Shown in pieces: positions 45,202-54,278 of a DNA stretch of 64,000 bases. The stretch comes from CAJQQK01 sp049116495. Its GTDB lineage: Bacteria > Pseudomonadota > Alphaproteobacteria > Rhizobiales > Hyphomicrobiaceae. Position 1 is the first letter of the stretch. Every line of letters starts with the position of its first letter. The stretch covers positions 1 through 64,000 of the forward strand of contig JAGDYV010000029.1 of NCBI GenBank assembly GCA_049116495.1. The letters run 5' to 3'. The notes below the pieces were generated by a model, which saw nothing but the letters and a program-made list of their open reading frames with translations, was not told where the DNA came from and ran no database searches. The position numbers and the translations under genes were made by a program.

Positions 45202-46320
45202 GTGGAGTTACCGAGTACCGAAGAGCTTCTCAACAGCATCCGTCGCTGGGTCGAGATTGAAAGCAAATCCGCCAATGCTGCCGGCGTCAACCGCATGATG
45301 GATGATGTCGAGGGGTTGTTTCGTAAAGCAGGTGCACACGTCGAGCGCATTCCCAACCAGGACGGGTTCGGCGACTGCGTATCGGTCGCGTCGCCGTGGG
45401 GCGGGGACGGCCCCGGTATCCTGGTGCTGAGCCATCTCGATACCGTCCACCCGACGGGCACGCTGGAGGCCAATCCGTTTCGCGTCGACGGTGACAGGGC
45501 CTACGGGCCTGGCAGCTATGACATGAAGGGTGGTGCCTACCTCGGTTTCGCCGCCTATCAATCACTGGTCTGCGAAAGCCTGCAGACGCCGCTGCCAATT
45601 CGGTTTCTTTACGTCTCCGACGAAGAAGTCGGCAGCCGATCGTCACGCGCCCTCATCGAGGCCGCCGGCGACAAGGCGAAGTATGTGCTCGTAACGGAGC
45701 CCGCCCGGCGTGACGGCAAGGTCGTCACCGGCAGAAGGGGAAGCGCACGCTACGAGATCACGGCACGAGGCCGGCCCGCTCACTCCGGCACGCAGCACGC
45801 CGAGGGGCGCAGTGCCATTCGCGAACTTGCCCGGCATATTCTCGTGATCGAAGACCAGACCGACTATGCACGCGACATGAACTTCAATGTCGGCCACATC
45901 ATCGGCGGCACGACGCCTAACACCGTTCCGGAGTTCTGCACGGCACAGATTGATTTGCGCGTCGGGGCCGTCGACGAGTTCGAGGAAATGGACGCTTTTG
46001 TCCGCAGCCTCAAACCAGTTGATCCAGATGTCGAACTCACCATTACGGGGCAACTTAATCGACCGCCCTATAAAAAAACGCCGGCGATTCAAGCGTTGTA
46101 CGAACACGCCAGGAAGCTGGCAAACGAACTTGGCTTCGATATCAAGGATACGGCGACGGGCGGCGGCAGCGACGGAAGTTTTGTTGCCGCGAAAGTCCCG
46201 ACGCTGGATGGCCTCGGAGTTGGCGGTGATGGTGCGCACACGCTCGATGAATACATGCTGATCTCATCGCTGCAACCACGACTGGGCTTGATGCGCCGCT
46301 TGATGGAAACGCTGGAATAG
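45202..46320 (+). CDS. M20 family metallopeptidase (carboxypeptidase G2-like)
   Basis: Zinc hydrolase (372 aa). Metal/catalytic segments: LSHLDTVHPTG, GPGSYDMKGGAYLG, YVSDEEVGSRSSR (catalytic Glu), VTEPARRDGKVVTGRRG at the dimerisation-domain edge, and the C-terminal TGGGSDGSFVA. The pattern is that of glutamate carboxypeptidase G2 and related aminoacylases. It starts with GTG at 45202 after AGGAGAAGG. It likely forms an operon with the upstream D-aminoacylase-like gene (67-base gap). Confidence 0.88.
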   Translation: MELPSTEELLNSIRRWVEIESKSANAAGVNRMMDDVEGLFRKAGAHVERIPNQDGFGDCVSVASPWGGDGPGILVLSHLDTVHPTGTLEANPFRVDGDRAYGPGSYDMKGGAYLGFAAYQSLVCESLQTPLPIRFLYVSDEEVGSRSSRALIEAAGDKAKYVLVTEPARRDGKVVTGRRGSARYEITARGRPAHSGTQHAEGRSAIRELARHILVIEDQTDYARDMNFNVGHIIGGTTPNTVPEFCTAQIDLRVGAVDEFEEMDAFVRSLKPVDPDVELTITGQLNRPPYKKTPAIQALYEHARKLANELGFDIKDTATGGGSDGSFVAAKVPTLDGLGVGGDGAHTLDEYMLISSLQPRLGLMRRLMETLE

Positions 46321-46326
46321 CGATCG

Positions 46327-47115
46327 TTAAGATATATCCAGGTAGTCCCGTAGCGCGATCATCAACGTCACCAAACCGATGATCGCAAGAATGATGAGCG
46401 CAGCGCCACGATAGTATTTGGCGCCGCCGCCTGAAAAGAACCGACTGCCAAACCACGTCCCGAATGAATACAGCGGCAGCAACACCAATCCAATCACGAT
46501 CGCCTGACGAGTGAACAAACCGTAGTAGTAGAGTGGCGGCAAAGACGACAACGAGATCGCCGTCATTACGGCCAGCACGTTTCCGCGTTGTCGCTCAGGC
46601 GCGCCGGCACGCGACAATGCAACCGCGACAACCGGCGGCCCGCCAATGCCGGCCGCGCCCTGCACCAGGCCGCCAACCGTTCCGGCAAATAACAGAATGC
46701 GCGCACTGACTTTCTCCTTCAGGCTCCACCCCATTGCCAGGAAACCGACCATCGAGACGACAATTGCCGAAATGACGATCTTCATCAAACCCTGATCGAC
46801 GGCGATTAGTATCCAGGTTCCGATTGGCGTTGCGGCAAAGATCGCTATTGCCATGGGAACCACAATCGCACGCTCGCTATAGCGGATCGCGTCGGGCAAC
46901 AGTTGAACCGTGGAAGGCAAGCCCATAACTGTTACGATCGGCACCGCGGCATGCGGACCAAACACAAGGCTGATCACCGGAATAGTCACGAGTGCCGCGC
47001 CGAACCCGATAAAGCCTCTGAGAAATCCAGCAAACAACGTCGCAAGCACAATGATTGCGAAATGCCGATCAAGCGTCACGCCGGTGAGCTCGCTCACCCA
47101 GTCAGCTGAGATCAC
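46327..47115 (-). CDS. TauE/SafE family membrane exporter
   Basis: Integral membrane protein (262 aa) with about eight hydrophobic segments and the family hallmarks GFLRGFIGFGAALVTIPVISL and, in the second half, GGLVQGAAGIGGPPVVAVAL. Members export sulfite, sulfoacetate or other small organic anions. It starts with GTG at 47115. It converges with the peptidase gene, the stop codons being 6 bases apart. The substrate is not inferable. Confidence 0.86.
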   Translation of the reverse strand: MISADWVSELTGVTLDRHFAIIVLATLFAGFLRGFIGFGAALVTIPVISLVFGPHAAVPIVTVMGLPSTVQLLPDAIRYSERAIVVPMAIAIFAATPIGTWILIAVDQGLMKIVISAIVVSMVGFLAMGWSLKEKVSARILLFAGTVGGLVQGAAGIGGPPVVAVALSRAGAPERQRGNVLAVMTAISLSSLPPLYYYGLFTRQAIVIGLVLLPLYSFGTWFGSRFFSGGGAKYYRGAALIILAIIGLVTLMIALRDYLDIS

Positions 47116-47477
47116 GGTCTGTCATCACCGCAACGATGCTCTCTTTTTATCGATCATTTTCTGCAATCCTATTGTGCCGCGTCAACAAGTATGCGCCCGA
47201 TTCACCGAGAGCGCAAAGGCGTCCGGCCACGCGCTAGTCGGGATGATTGAGTTCTCTCTCCTATCATTCGCGGACAACGAATGCGTGCCGAATCATCATT
47301 TTCTCTTGGCATACCAACCACCAGATGCCATGTTCTGCCCGTGAAGCCTAAACAGGCACGGACGCGTGAAGACGTCCGGCCGGTGCAGATCAGGGAGCGG
47401 GCGTTTGCCATACTCAAACGCTTATCGAAACGCCATCCGCGAGCAAAGCGCTCGAGGAAACGGGAGGACCGACTTCA
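47116..47477. promoter_or_regulatory. Leader region of the tctCBA operon
   Basis: 362 bases between divergent genes. I find no supported gene; a basic 66-codon frame (47281-47481) overlaps the tctC start and looks spurious. It presumably contains both promoters. Confidence 0.4.
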
Positions 47478-48449
47478 ATGAACCTCAAGTTGATATCATC
47501 CGCATTTTTGGCATCCGGGTTGCTGACTGTGCCGGCGCTGGCTGAATGGAAACCAGCCAAGCCGGTTGAATTCGTCGTGATGGCCGGTAAAGGCGGCGGT
47601 GCAGACAAGGCCGTGCGCTACATGCAGGGCATTATCGCCGAAGAAAAACTCGGGCCGACCGTCACGCCGGTCAATAAGGCCGGTGGATCCGGTGCCGTTG
47701 CACTTAATTACCTCAAGGGTAAGAAGGGCGACAATCACACCATCATGTTCACACTGAATAGCTTCTACACGACACCGCTGCGCCAACCGAAGCTTGGCGT
47801 CAAGATTGAAGCCTTCACGCCGATCATGCGTATGGCGGAAGATACCTTTTGTCTGTGGGTCAACAAAAAGCGCAAAGACGGCAAGGAGATCAAAACGGTC
47901 GACGAGTTCGTTGCGGCTGCCAAAGCGGCTGGCGATAAATGGATCATGGCCGGTACCGGCAAGAACTCCGAAGATAACCTGCTGACCGACTTCCTCAACA
48001 CTGCCTATGGCCTCAAGATGAAGTACGTGCCCTACAAAGGCGGCGGCAAGGTTGCAAAACAGTTGGCCGGCAACAACGCTGACTCGACCGTCAACAATCC
48101 ATCCGAGCAGGAAGGATTCTACAAGGGCGGTCAAACCCGGCCATTGGCATGCTTTACTGACGAACGTATCGGGTTGTTTCCCGACGCGCCGACGTTCAAG
48201 GAACTTGGCAAGGATTTCGTCTACTACATGCAGCGCACCGTCGTTGGCGCTCCGGGCATGAGTGCAGACGCCGCAAAGTACTACAACACGCTGTTCACGA
48301 AAGTGTTCAATTCTAAGAAGTGGCAGTCCTACCGCACCAAAAAGGCGCTTCAAGGGAAGCCTTTGGCTGGCGATGAACTGATGGCGTATTGGAAAAAAGA
48401 ACGCGGCATCCATGAGGTCATGTTGAAGAAGATGGGCGCGATTAAGTAG
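47478..48449 (+). CDS. tctC: Tripartite tricarboxylate transporter substrate-binding protein (TctC/Bug)
   Basis: Periplasmic binding protein (323 aa). The signal peptide covers residues 1-22 (ending PALA). The Bug-family body follows: PVEFVVMAGKGGGADKAVRY, VTPVNKAGGSGAVALNYLKG, VPYKGGGKVAKQLAGN and PLACFTDER. It starts at ATG 47478 behind GGGAGGA. It would bind a carboxylate or similar ligand and deliver it to the TctB/TctA membrane components encoded downstream. Confidence 0.9.
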   Translation: MNLKLISSAFLASGLLTVPALAEWKPAKPVEFVVMAGKGGGADKAVRYMQGIIAEEKLGPTVTPVNKAGGSGAVALNYLKGKKGDNHTIMFTLNSFYTTPLRQPKLGVKIEAFTPIMRMAEDTFCLWVNKKRKDGKEIKTVDEFVAAAKAAGDKWIMAGTGKNSEDNLLTDFLNTAYGLKMKYVPYKGGGKVAKQLAGNNADSTVNNPSEQEGFYKGGQTRPLACFTDERIGLFPDAPTFKELGKDFVYYMQRTVVGAPGMSADAAKYYNTLFTKVFNSKKWQSYRTKKALQGKPLAGDELMAYWKKERGIHEVMLKKMGAIK

Positions 48450-48514
48450 CCGGATAACCGATCTGACATTTGATACCGCCACAAAGACCAAGCGGAAGCC
48501 GGAGCAGGTTTGTC

Positions 48515-49063
48515 ATGAGTGTTCGTACAGCGGAACTTCTGATGGCAATACTCATGGCAGCTTTCTCCGGCTACCTCATGATGAAGAGTACGGAACTTCC
48601 TTTTGGGTGGATCCCTGACGAGGGTCCCGGCGGAGGCGCATGGCCGTTCTGGCTGTCTGCTATCATGTTGATTTGCTGCATCGTTATGCTGGTCAACTGG
48701 GTCCGCCGCAAGAGTGCACCATCCCAATCTACCGAACCGTTTTTCCCACGTGGCGTGCTGCTCGATTCAGGCTCGGTTGCGCTTGCCTTGTTTTTGACGA
48801 TTGGTCTGTTTGACGGCCTGACCTTGGGCGGCGTGCCCGTCCTCCCGGCACTTGGCGCCTACGTCGCGATCTTCCTGTTTTTGGTGTTTTATGTCGGTGT
48901 TCTCGGACGACATAGCGTTGCGATCACTGCCTTGTTCTCGATTGCCGTGCCAGTGGCAACATTTCTGTTTTTCGAGTTGGCGCTCAAGATCATCCTGCCG
49001 AAAGGCATCACCGAACCTTTCTTCCTTCCGATCTTTAAATTTTTCGGCTTGGCTGGCCTCTAG
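48515..49063 (+). CDS. tctB: Tripartite tricarboxylate transporter small membrane subunit TctB
   Basis: 182-residue membrane protein with four hydrophobic segments (LLMAILMAAFSGYLMM, WPFWLSAIMLICCIVMLVNW, LGAYVAIFLFLVFYVGVLG, AVPVATFLFFELALKI), matching the TctB pattern with PDEGPGGGAWPFW after the first helix. The ATG at 48515 follows GGAGCAGG. It lies between the binding-protein and TctA genes. Confidence 0.88.
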   Translation: MSVRTAELLMAILMAAFSGYLMMKSTELPFGWIPDEGPGGGAWPFWLSAIMLICCIVMLVNWVRRKSAPSQSTEPFFPRGVLLDSGSVALALFLTIGLFDGLTLGGVPVLPALGAYVAIFLFLVFYVGVLGRHSVAITALFSIAVPVATFLFFELALKIILPKGITEPFFLPIFKFFGLAGL

Positions 49064-49148
49064 TCGAATGGGTTCCGACCGACACAGCACGATCAAACGC
49101 GCTGATTGCTTCGCGTTGGCGTCGACAAGCACTGCCGAAGGGTAATAT

Positions 49149-50687
49149 ATGGCTGAGATTTTTGCACTTCTGATTGACGGCTTTGGCGTTGCCTTGCAGC
49201 CGCAGAACCTTGCCTTGATTGTTTTTGGTTGTGCCGCTGGCCTTTTTATCGGAGCGATGCCCGGTCTTGGCTCGGTCAATGGCGTCGCCATCCTGCTGCC
49301 ACTCACCTATCTTGTCCCGCCAACCGGGGCCATCATCTTTCTCGCCGCGCTCTACTACGGCGCAATGTACGGCGGCGCGATTTCATCAATCATGCTCGGC
49401 ATTCCCGGTGCCTCGACAGCCGTCGCGACCACGTTCGACGGCCGGCCACTGGCCAAGATGGGCCTCGCCGACAAAGCCCTGACTGCTGCCGCCGTTGCGT
49501 CGTTTGTCGGTGGCACGATCTCCGTCATTCTCTTCACGTTGGCTGCGCCGCCGCTCGCGCACATTGCACTTGTGTTTGGTGATCCGGAAGAATTTGCATT
49601 GATGATGCTAGCTTTCGCGACCTTCGTGGGTCTCGGAGGCGACGACATTGCAAAGACGATATTCTCGATCTGCATCGGTCTGGTTTTGGCGGCCGTTGGC
49701 TTCGACACCGTATCCGGCGAACCGCGACTGGTGTTCTTTGACATCACCAACTTCATGGATGGCATTAAGTTCCTAGTGCTTGCCATCGGCATTTACGGCA
49801 TCGGCGAAATGCTTTGGACGATAGAAGAAAACCGCCGCGCCAACGGCCAATCGCAGCTCTCCGAAGCGATCGTTTCATGGAAGCGCACGCTGGCGAATAT
49901 CCGTGAACTGCTTGGCACATGGAAGACGATGGTGATGGGATCGGTGCTGGGCTATTTCGTCGGCATCCTGCCGGCAGCCGGCGCAACACCTGGTTCGCTA
50001 ATGGCATATGGCTTCAGCAAGCAAATGTCGAAAGACCCGGAGTCCTTCGGCAAGGGAAACCTTGAAGGCGTCGTCGCCCCTGAATCGGCGAACAATGCCG
50101 CCTCGACGGGTTCCATGCTGCCCATGCTGACCCTTGGTATTCCCGGCTCTCCGACAACTGCGATCCTGCTGGGTGGCATGGTTCTTTGGGGACTTGAGCC
50201 AGGCCCCAGCCTATTCACCGAGCAACCAGAGTTTGTGTGGGGGCTTATCGCTTCACTCTATGCCGCCAACCTGTTTGCCCTGGTTTTAAATATCGCGTTT
50301 ATTCCAGCATTCATTTGGGTGCTAAAGCTTCCCTTTACCCTGCTCGCGCCGATCATCTTCGTACTCTGCCTGGTTGGTGGCTATGCGCCAAACCAATCGA
50401 TGTACGATGTCTGGTTAATGTTACTATTCGGCATCGTTGGATACCTGATGCGCAAACTGGACTACCCGTTGGCGCCAGCGGTTCTGGCAATCGTACTCGG
50501 GCCACTTGCAGAACGCGCATTGCGTCAGTCGCTGCTGATCAGTGGCGGCGAGGTTTCGATCTTTTTCACACGGCCCTATTCCGGCCCGATCATGATCGTC
50601 GCTATTATCCTGCTGTTGCTGCCGCTCGCCGGTCCGATTATGCGGTTCTACCGGGGCCGTAAAGCCATGAACCATCCGCAAGGTTGA
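49149..50687 (+). CDS. tctA: Tripartite tricarboxylate transporter large membrane subunit TctA
   Basis: 512-residue permease with about 12 membrane segments. TctA family blocks: AGLFIGAMPGLGSVNGVAILLPLTY, YYGAMYGGAISSIMLGIPG, GILPAAGATPGSLMAYG, and APESANNAASTGSMLPMLTLGIPGSPTTA. It acts with TctB and TctC as a secondary uptake system. A perfect short palindrome overlaps the stop codon. Confidence 0.92.
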   Translation: MAEIFALLIDGFGVALQPQNLALIVFGCAAGLFIGAMPGLGSVNGVAILLPLTYLVPPTGAIIFLAALYYGAMYGGAISSIMLGIPGASTAVATTFDGRPLAKMGLADKALTAAAVASFVGGTISVILFTLAAPPLAHIALVFGDPEEFALMMLAFATFVGLGGDDIAKTIFSICIGLVLAAVGFDTVSGEPRLVFFDITNFMDGIKFLVLAIGIYGIGEMLWTIEENRRANGQSQLSEAIVSWKRTLANIRELLGTWKTMVMGSVLGYFVGILPAAGATPGSLMAYGFSKQMSKDPESFGKGNLEGVVAPESANNAASTGSMLPMLTLGIPGSPTTAILLGGMVLWGLEPGPSLFTEQPEFVWGLIASLYAANLFALVLNIAFIPAFIWVLKLPFTLLAPIIFVLCLVGGYAPNQSMYDVWLMLLFGIVGYLMRKLDYPLAPAVLAIVLGPLAERALRQSLLISGGEVSIFFTRPYSGPIMIVAIILLLLPLAGPIMRFYRGRKAMNHPQG

Positions 50688-50735
50688 TCAACCTGAAACA
50701 GGGCATAAACGACGCCAGCAAGTGACGGCTCAAAT

Positions 50736-52829
50736 TTATGCCAGCAGCTCTTGGCACTGCGCCGTCAACTCAGCAAGATCACGCACAAGCAGGTCAGATC
50801 GATGATGCTGGCTCTGTGCGGCATCGAATCTGTTTTGCCAGCTCATCGGCGCAGCGGGTCTGCGCGCCGGAACACTTGCCGGTTTTGCGGTATCGACTTC
50901 CTGGACCAATTCCAGGTCAGGAACTTCTGGCAAGTCCTGACGAGGTCCGGCGAAACTGAGTTGCCGGCTCTTCAATGACTGAGCCAGATTTGTACCATTG
51001 ATTGAAAGTTGTAGAGACGCATACTCTATTTCGGATGCCAATTCGCCCTTGTTGATGACAACTAACTCCGAAACGATCGGAAGAAATTCTTGCAGGATCA
51101 GCGCCTCTAGGGCATCAGCAGCCTCCTCGGGCGTCACCCGTCGGCGCCACCATCGGCGCCAGAACGGCTCCTCCAAATCAATCGCCAGTGTCTGCCCCAA
51201 CGGCGCTTGCGACGGAAAAACAAAATCCTCGGACACCGCATTGAAGTCTAGATTGATCTGCACATCTGACTGCACTTTATTCATCAAGAACGCCAGCTGA
51301 GCCGTGGTCACGCGGAGCGCGTTCGTCACCTCTCGCCGGACCCGACGATAACCATGCGTATGTGTCGCAAGAATACGCTGTCGTAGCTCGCTGATGTCGA
51401 AGTTGATTGTCGTTGCCGGCAAGTTGTTCGGGTATTGGTCGAGAAACTCCTGCTTTTTCGTAGCCGCAAACGTCTCGACCATATTTTGCAAATTAGATTG
51501 AGCTTGTTGTTCGTAAGCCGATGTGATGCGTTGCAAGGACGAAATTGCTGAATCCGTAGTCCGATTGATCTGCTGTGCCAGATCCTCCGAGAAGGCGACA
51601 GCTCGGGCTCGCTCCACTTCGTCGTCAAACAAGGCCCGGCTGATCGCACGCTCGCTCTGTAGTCTGGCAAGCTGCGCTGCGGCCTGCGAGCGGACCCCGT
51701 CTGCAAGCGTCATCAGAGTGGCTGCAGCCTGATGCACGTAATGTGCGGAATGGCCGTGATGGATCAGCGCCGATATGGCATCTTCCAATTCGTCAAGCCA
51801 AGCCTCGGCAATCGGCGATCCTGTCGTAATTCCGGTGCCGGCACCACCCAATGCGTTGCCGACAACGGTTGGAATTGTTGAATTACCCAACTCTTGACGA
51901 ACGATTGACGTGATGTGATCGGTCATCGATCTGCGCTGCTCTGCCGCGTCCGGCAACAGGTCCACTTTGTTGATGAACAAAATCAGACGTTGCGTATTCA
52001 CGCCGCGCAGGATGCGAAACAAGCCCAAGTCAGAGTCGGTGACACCTTTGGTGGCATCGATGAGCACGATGCAGGCGTCGCTCCCGTCCAAGCTTTTCAG
52101 CGTCATCTCCTCGCGCACGAGAAAGGGATCGTTCGTCCCAGGCGTATCGATCAAAGTCAGCGGATAGGCAAACGGCTGCAGCGTAAAAAACAAATCGGCC
52201 GTTCGCGTAATATCTGCGAAGTTCTGCGTCTGACTATGCTCATCACCTGACGGACCGGCCGAAACATACTGCGCAACCACCTCTGGCTGCAGGGTTGCAA
52301 ACGAATGCGTCGACCCAAGCAACTCGGTGAAGGCCGGCCCCAGGCGTGCTTCTGCGCGATGGCGCATGGCCTGGACTTGCTGGTGCAGTTGCTCTGAGTT
52401 GAAGCCCGGTAGAAACCGCTCGGCCAGCTCACGCAATTTGCCGCCCTGCTCAGACAGCCGTTGCCATTCATCCGCGTCAAAGAAGCGAAAGTGAGCGCTT
52501 TGCTCGGGAAATCCGTGGAGCCCGAAATGCAATCGTGTAATGACGGCGGTCCAAGGTGCTTGCGAGGCGGGAAGCAAGTCTGGATGTCGGGCCAATGCAT
52601 TGACCAACGTCGTTTTGCCGGCATTGACTTGCCCAATAATGGAAACCGACAATCTTTGATTCTGGACCGCGTCGAGCGCCGTGGAAACCAACCTCGTCGC
52701 ATCCGCATCGGTTTCCCGCATCAGCCGGCCACCCAACTCGACCAGACGATCCTGCAACTCCTTGAGCTTTGACCCGACCGGTCGCCGTTCACTGCGCTTG
52801 GATGCCTGGCAGTGAAAGTCTTCAGACAT
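50736..52829 (-). CDS. Dynamin-like GTPase
   Basis: 697-residue large GTPase. The G domain has G1 GQVNAGKTTL (66-75), G3 DTPGTNDPF (228-231 DTPG) and G4 NKVD (287-290). A long helical stalk follows (about residues 350-520, ALDH-free, Gln/Ala-rich). Near residue 565 is a striking aromatic-basic stretch (EEPFWRRWWRRRVTPEEA) that could be the membrane-binding paddle. Bacterial dynamin-like proteins remodel or protect membranes. It is the second gene of a two-gene operon, 23 bases after an unknown 361-residue protein gene, and divergent from a single-TM coiled-coil protein. Confidence 0.82.
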   Translation of the reverse strand: MSEDFHCQASKRSERRPVGSKLKELQDRLVELGGRLMRETDADATRLVSTALDAVQNQRLSVSIIGQVNAGKTTLVNALARHPDLLPASQAPWTAVITRLHFGLHGFPEQSAHFRFFDADEWQRLSEQGGKLRELAERFLPGFNSEQLHQQVQAMRHRAEARLGPAFTELLGSTHSFATLQPEVVAQYVSAGPSGDEHSQTQNFADITRTADLFFTLQPFAYPLTLIDTPGTNDPFLVREEMTLKSLDGSDACIVLIDATKGVTDSDLGLFRILRGVNTQRLILFINKVDLLPDAAEQRRSMTDHITSIVRQELGNSTIPTVVGNALGGAGTGITTGSPIAEAWLDELEDAISALIHHGHSAHYVHQAAATLMTLADGVRSQAAAQLARLQSERAISRALFDDEVERARAVAFSEDLAQQINRTTDSAISSLQRITSAYEQQAQSNLQNMVETFAATKKQEFLDQYPNNLPATTINFDISELRQRILATHTHGYRRVRREVTNALRVTTAQLAFLMNKVQSDVQINLDFNAVSEDFVFPSQAPLGQTLAIDLEEPFWRRWWRRRVTPEEAADALEALILQEFLPIVSELVVINKGELASEIEYASLQLSINGTNLAQSLKSRQLSFAGPRQDLPEVPDLELVQEVDTAKPASVPARRPAAPMSWQNRFDAAQSQHHRSDLLVRDLAELTAQCQELLA

Positions 52830-52852
52830 CGTTTCGCTGCGTCCCTGGAAAA

Positions 52853-53938
52853 TTAGTTGAGCGACGCGCCGAGTTCGCCTCGGTTCTCACGCAGGTCTTT
52901 CAGCAAGGCCGTCAAACTTGCACGACCCTGCTGGAGCTGGTCGTGCTGTGTTCCGATCTGCTGATCGATCCCGGCAAGCTGCATTTGATCGATCGTCGAA
53001 TGCCGGACCGATTGGCCCGAACCATTGGCAACCGATGGAATTATTCTCTCACGCGCCGCCAATTTCGTCACGGCCTGTGTGTAGTCGCGCGACGCAAACA
53101 ATGCGAGCATGATGCTGGTTAGCACCTGAATATTGCTTGAAATGATCGAGCAGATATCGTCCACGAATTCAGGTGTGTCATCCGCCACAAGACCTTCAGT
53201 CAGTGCCGACTTGATCTTGTAGTCAAGCAGGCGCTCCAGCGAAATCATCGTCAGGGCGACGCCATCGGGTTGACCGCGCGATTCCAGTTCCGCAAATCGA
53301 ATATCGAGCTTCGCGTCACGCAGCATGTTGACGCACTGATCGTCGACACTTTCGATTGACTGGTTGACGTAATCGGAGAGTGTCTGCAAGGCGGCCAGGA
53401 CTTTGTTGCCGTCAATCATGAGGCCGGCGTCGTGAATGCGCTGAAGCTCCAATTTGATGGCAATCATCTTGTGCTCGACCGCATCGAGCATCGCAACGGC
53501 GCCGGCAACGGCGTGAATGTGGTCCTGAATGTTAGCAACGCTGCGATCGTACTGATCATTCCAGACCTCACCGACCGGCGAGCTCGGTGCGGGCTCATGC
53601 TGAGGCGCCAGTCCGTATTGTGGAGCGCGCGCTTGACCGATCGGACAAGAATTATTGCCGCCCTGCGGCAGCGCAGACACCGTGTCGACAGGCATAGCGG
53701 CCTGCTGCGAAGCAGCGTGATGCTGTTGAATGTGTGGTGCGGCCACACGTTGCGACTGCGCAGAGTGCGGCGGAACAATATGTTGCGCAGGCAATTGTGG
53801 GTTCAACGGAGAAAGCCGCAATGTCGGATCATCTTCACATACTTGCTCGGTCAAAGGTCGAACCTGAAAGTGTTCTGCGCTTCCCTTGCCCTGTCCGAAC
53901 AGCCTTTTGCCCCCAAAAAATCCCCCATACGTGCTCAT
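52853..53938 (-). CDS. Unknown protein encoded with the dynamin-like GTPase
   Basis: 361-residue protein without a domain I recognise. The first ~130 residues are low-complexity, rich in Pro, Gln, His and Ala, and probably disordered. Residues ~135-361 appear helical (MLDAVEHKMIAIKLELQRIH, LLDYKIKSALTEGLVADDTP, LTSIMLALFASRDYTQAV, and a Gln-rich coiled-coil-like end). No signal peptide or clear TM helix. The ATG at 53938 follows GGGAGGG. It is first in the operon with the GTPase, so it may recruit or regulate it (inference). Confidence 0.68.
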   Translation of the reverse strand: MSTYGGFFGGKRLFGQGKGSAEHFQVRPLTEQVCEDDPTLRLSPLNPQLPAQHIVPPHSAQSQRVAAPHIQQHHAASQQAAMPVDTVSALPQGGNNSCPIGQARAPQYGLAPQHEPAPSSPVGEVWNDQYDRSVANIQDHIHAVAGAVAMLDAVEHKMIAIKLELQRIHDAGLMIDGNKVLAALQTLSDYVNQSIESVDDQCVNMLRDAKLDIRFAELESRGQPDGVALTMISLERLLDYKIKSALTEGLVADDTPEFVDDICSIISSNIQVLTSIMLALFASRDYTQAVTKLAARERIIPSVANGSGQSVRHSTIDQMQLAGIDQQIGTQHDQLQQGRASLTALLKDLRENRGELGASLN

Positions 53939-54278
53939 GTACCCTCCCAACGCATACAAACTCTAAGCTGCGCTTTACAGCGCGCACTGTCCGCCAAAAG
54001 AGCTTGACAATGTCTTAACGGATACATGGTCTACGTCATAAATGGAATATGAATTTCGTGTTGCCGGCGAACAAATTGACAATCACACTATGCTCCAAAC
54101 AGACATATGCGAACGAGACTGCGGCCATGCGATCGCCGCATTTTCGCCTGATTGAATTCGTGGCCTCTCGTGCAAGAGCCATCTTTTGATTGCCTGTCCA
54201 AGCCGCGTACTAAAAACAAAATGCCGTTCACGATTGTTGATATCCGTATCAACCAACAGGGCAGGCTATTGGTTCACG
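53939..54278. promoter_or_regulatory. Divergent region between dynamin operon and coiled-coil protein gene
   Basis: 340 bases. TTGACA strings occur at 54003 and 54076 on the plus strand, but neither has a convincing -10 at the right distance. No gene seen; the in-frame extension of the rightward gene back to 54186 looks non-coding. Confidence 0.4.

Noticed and set aside
50681..50694. Perfect palindrome AGGTTGATCAACCT at the tctA stop as a terminator
   Set aside because: No loop and no T run; the stem would be only about five base pairs, so termination is unlikely.
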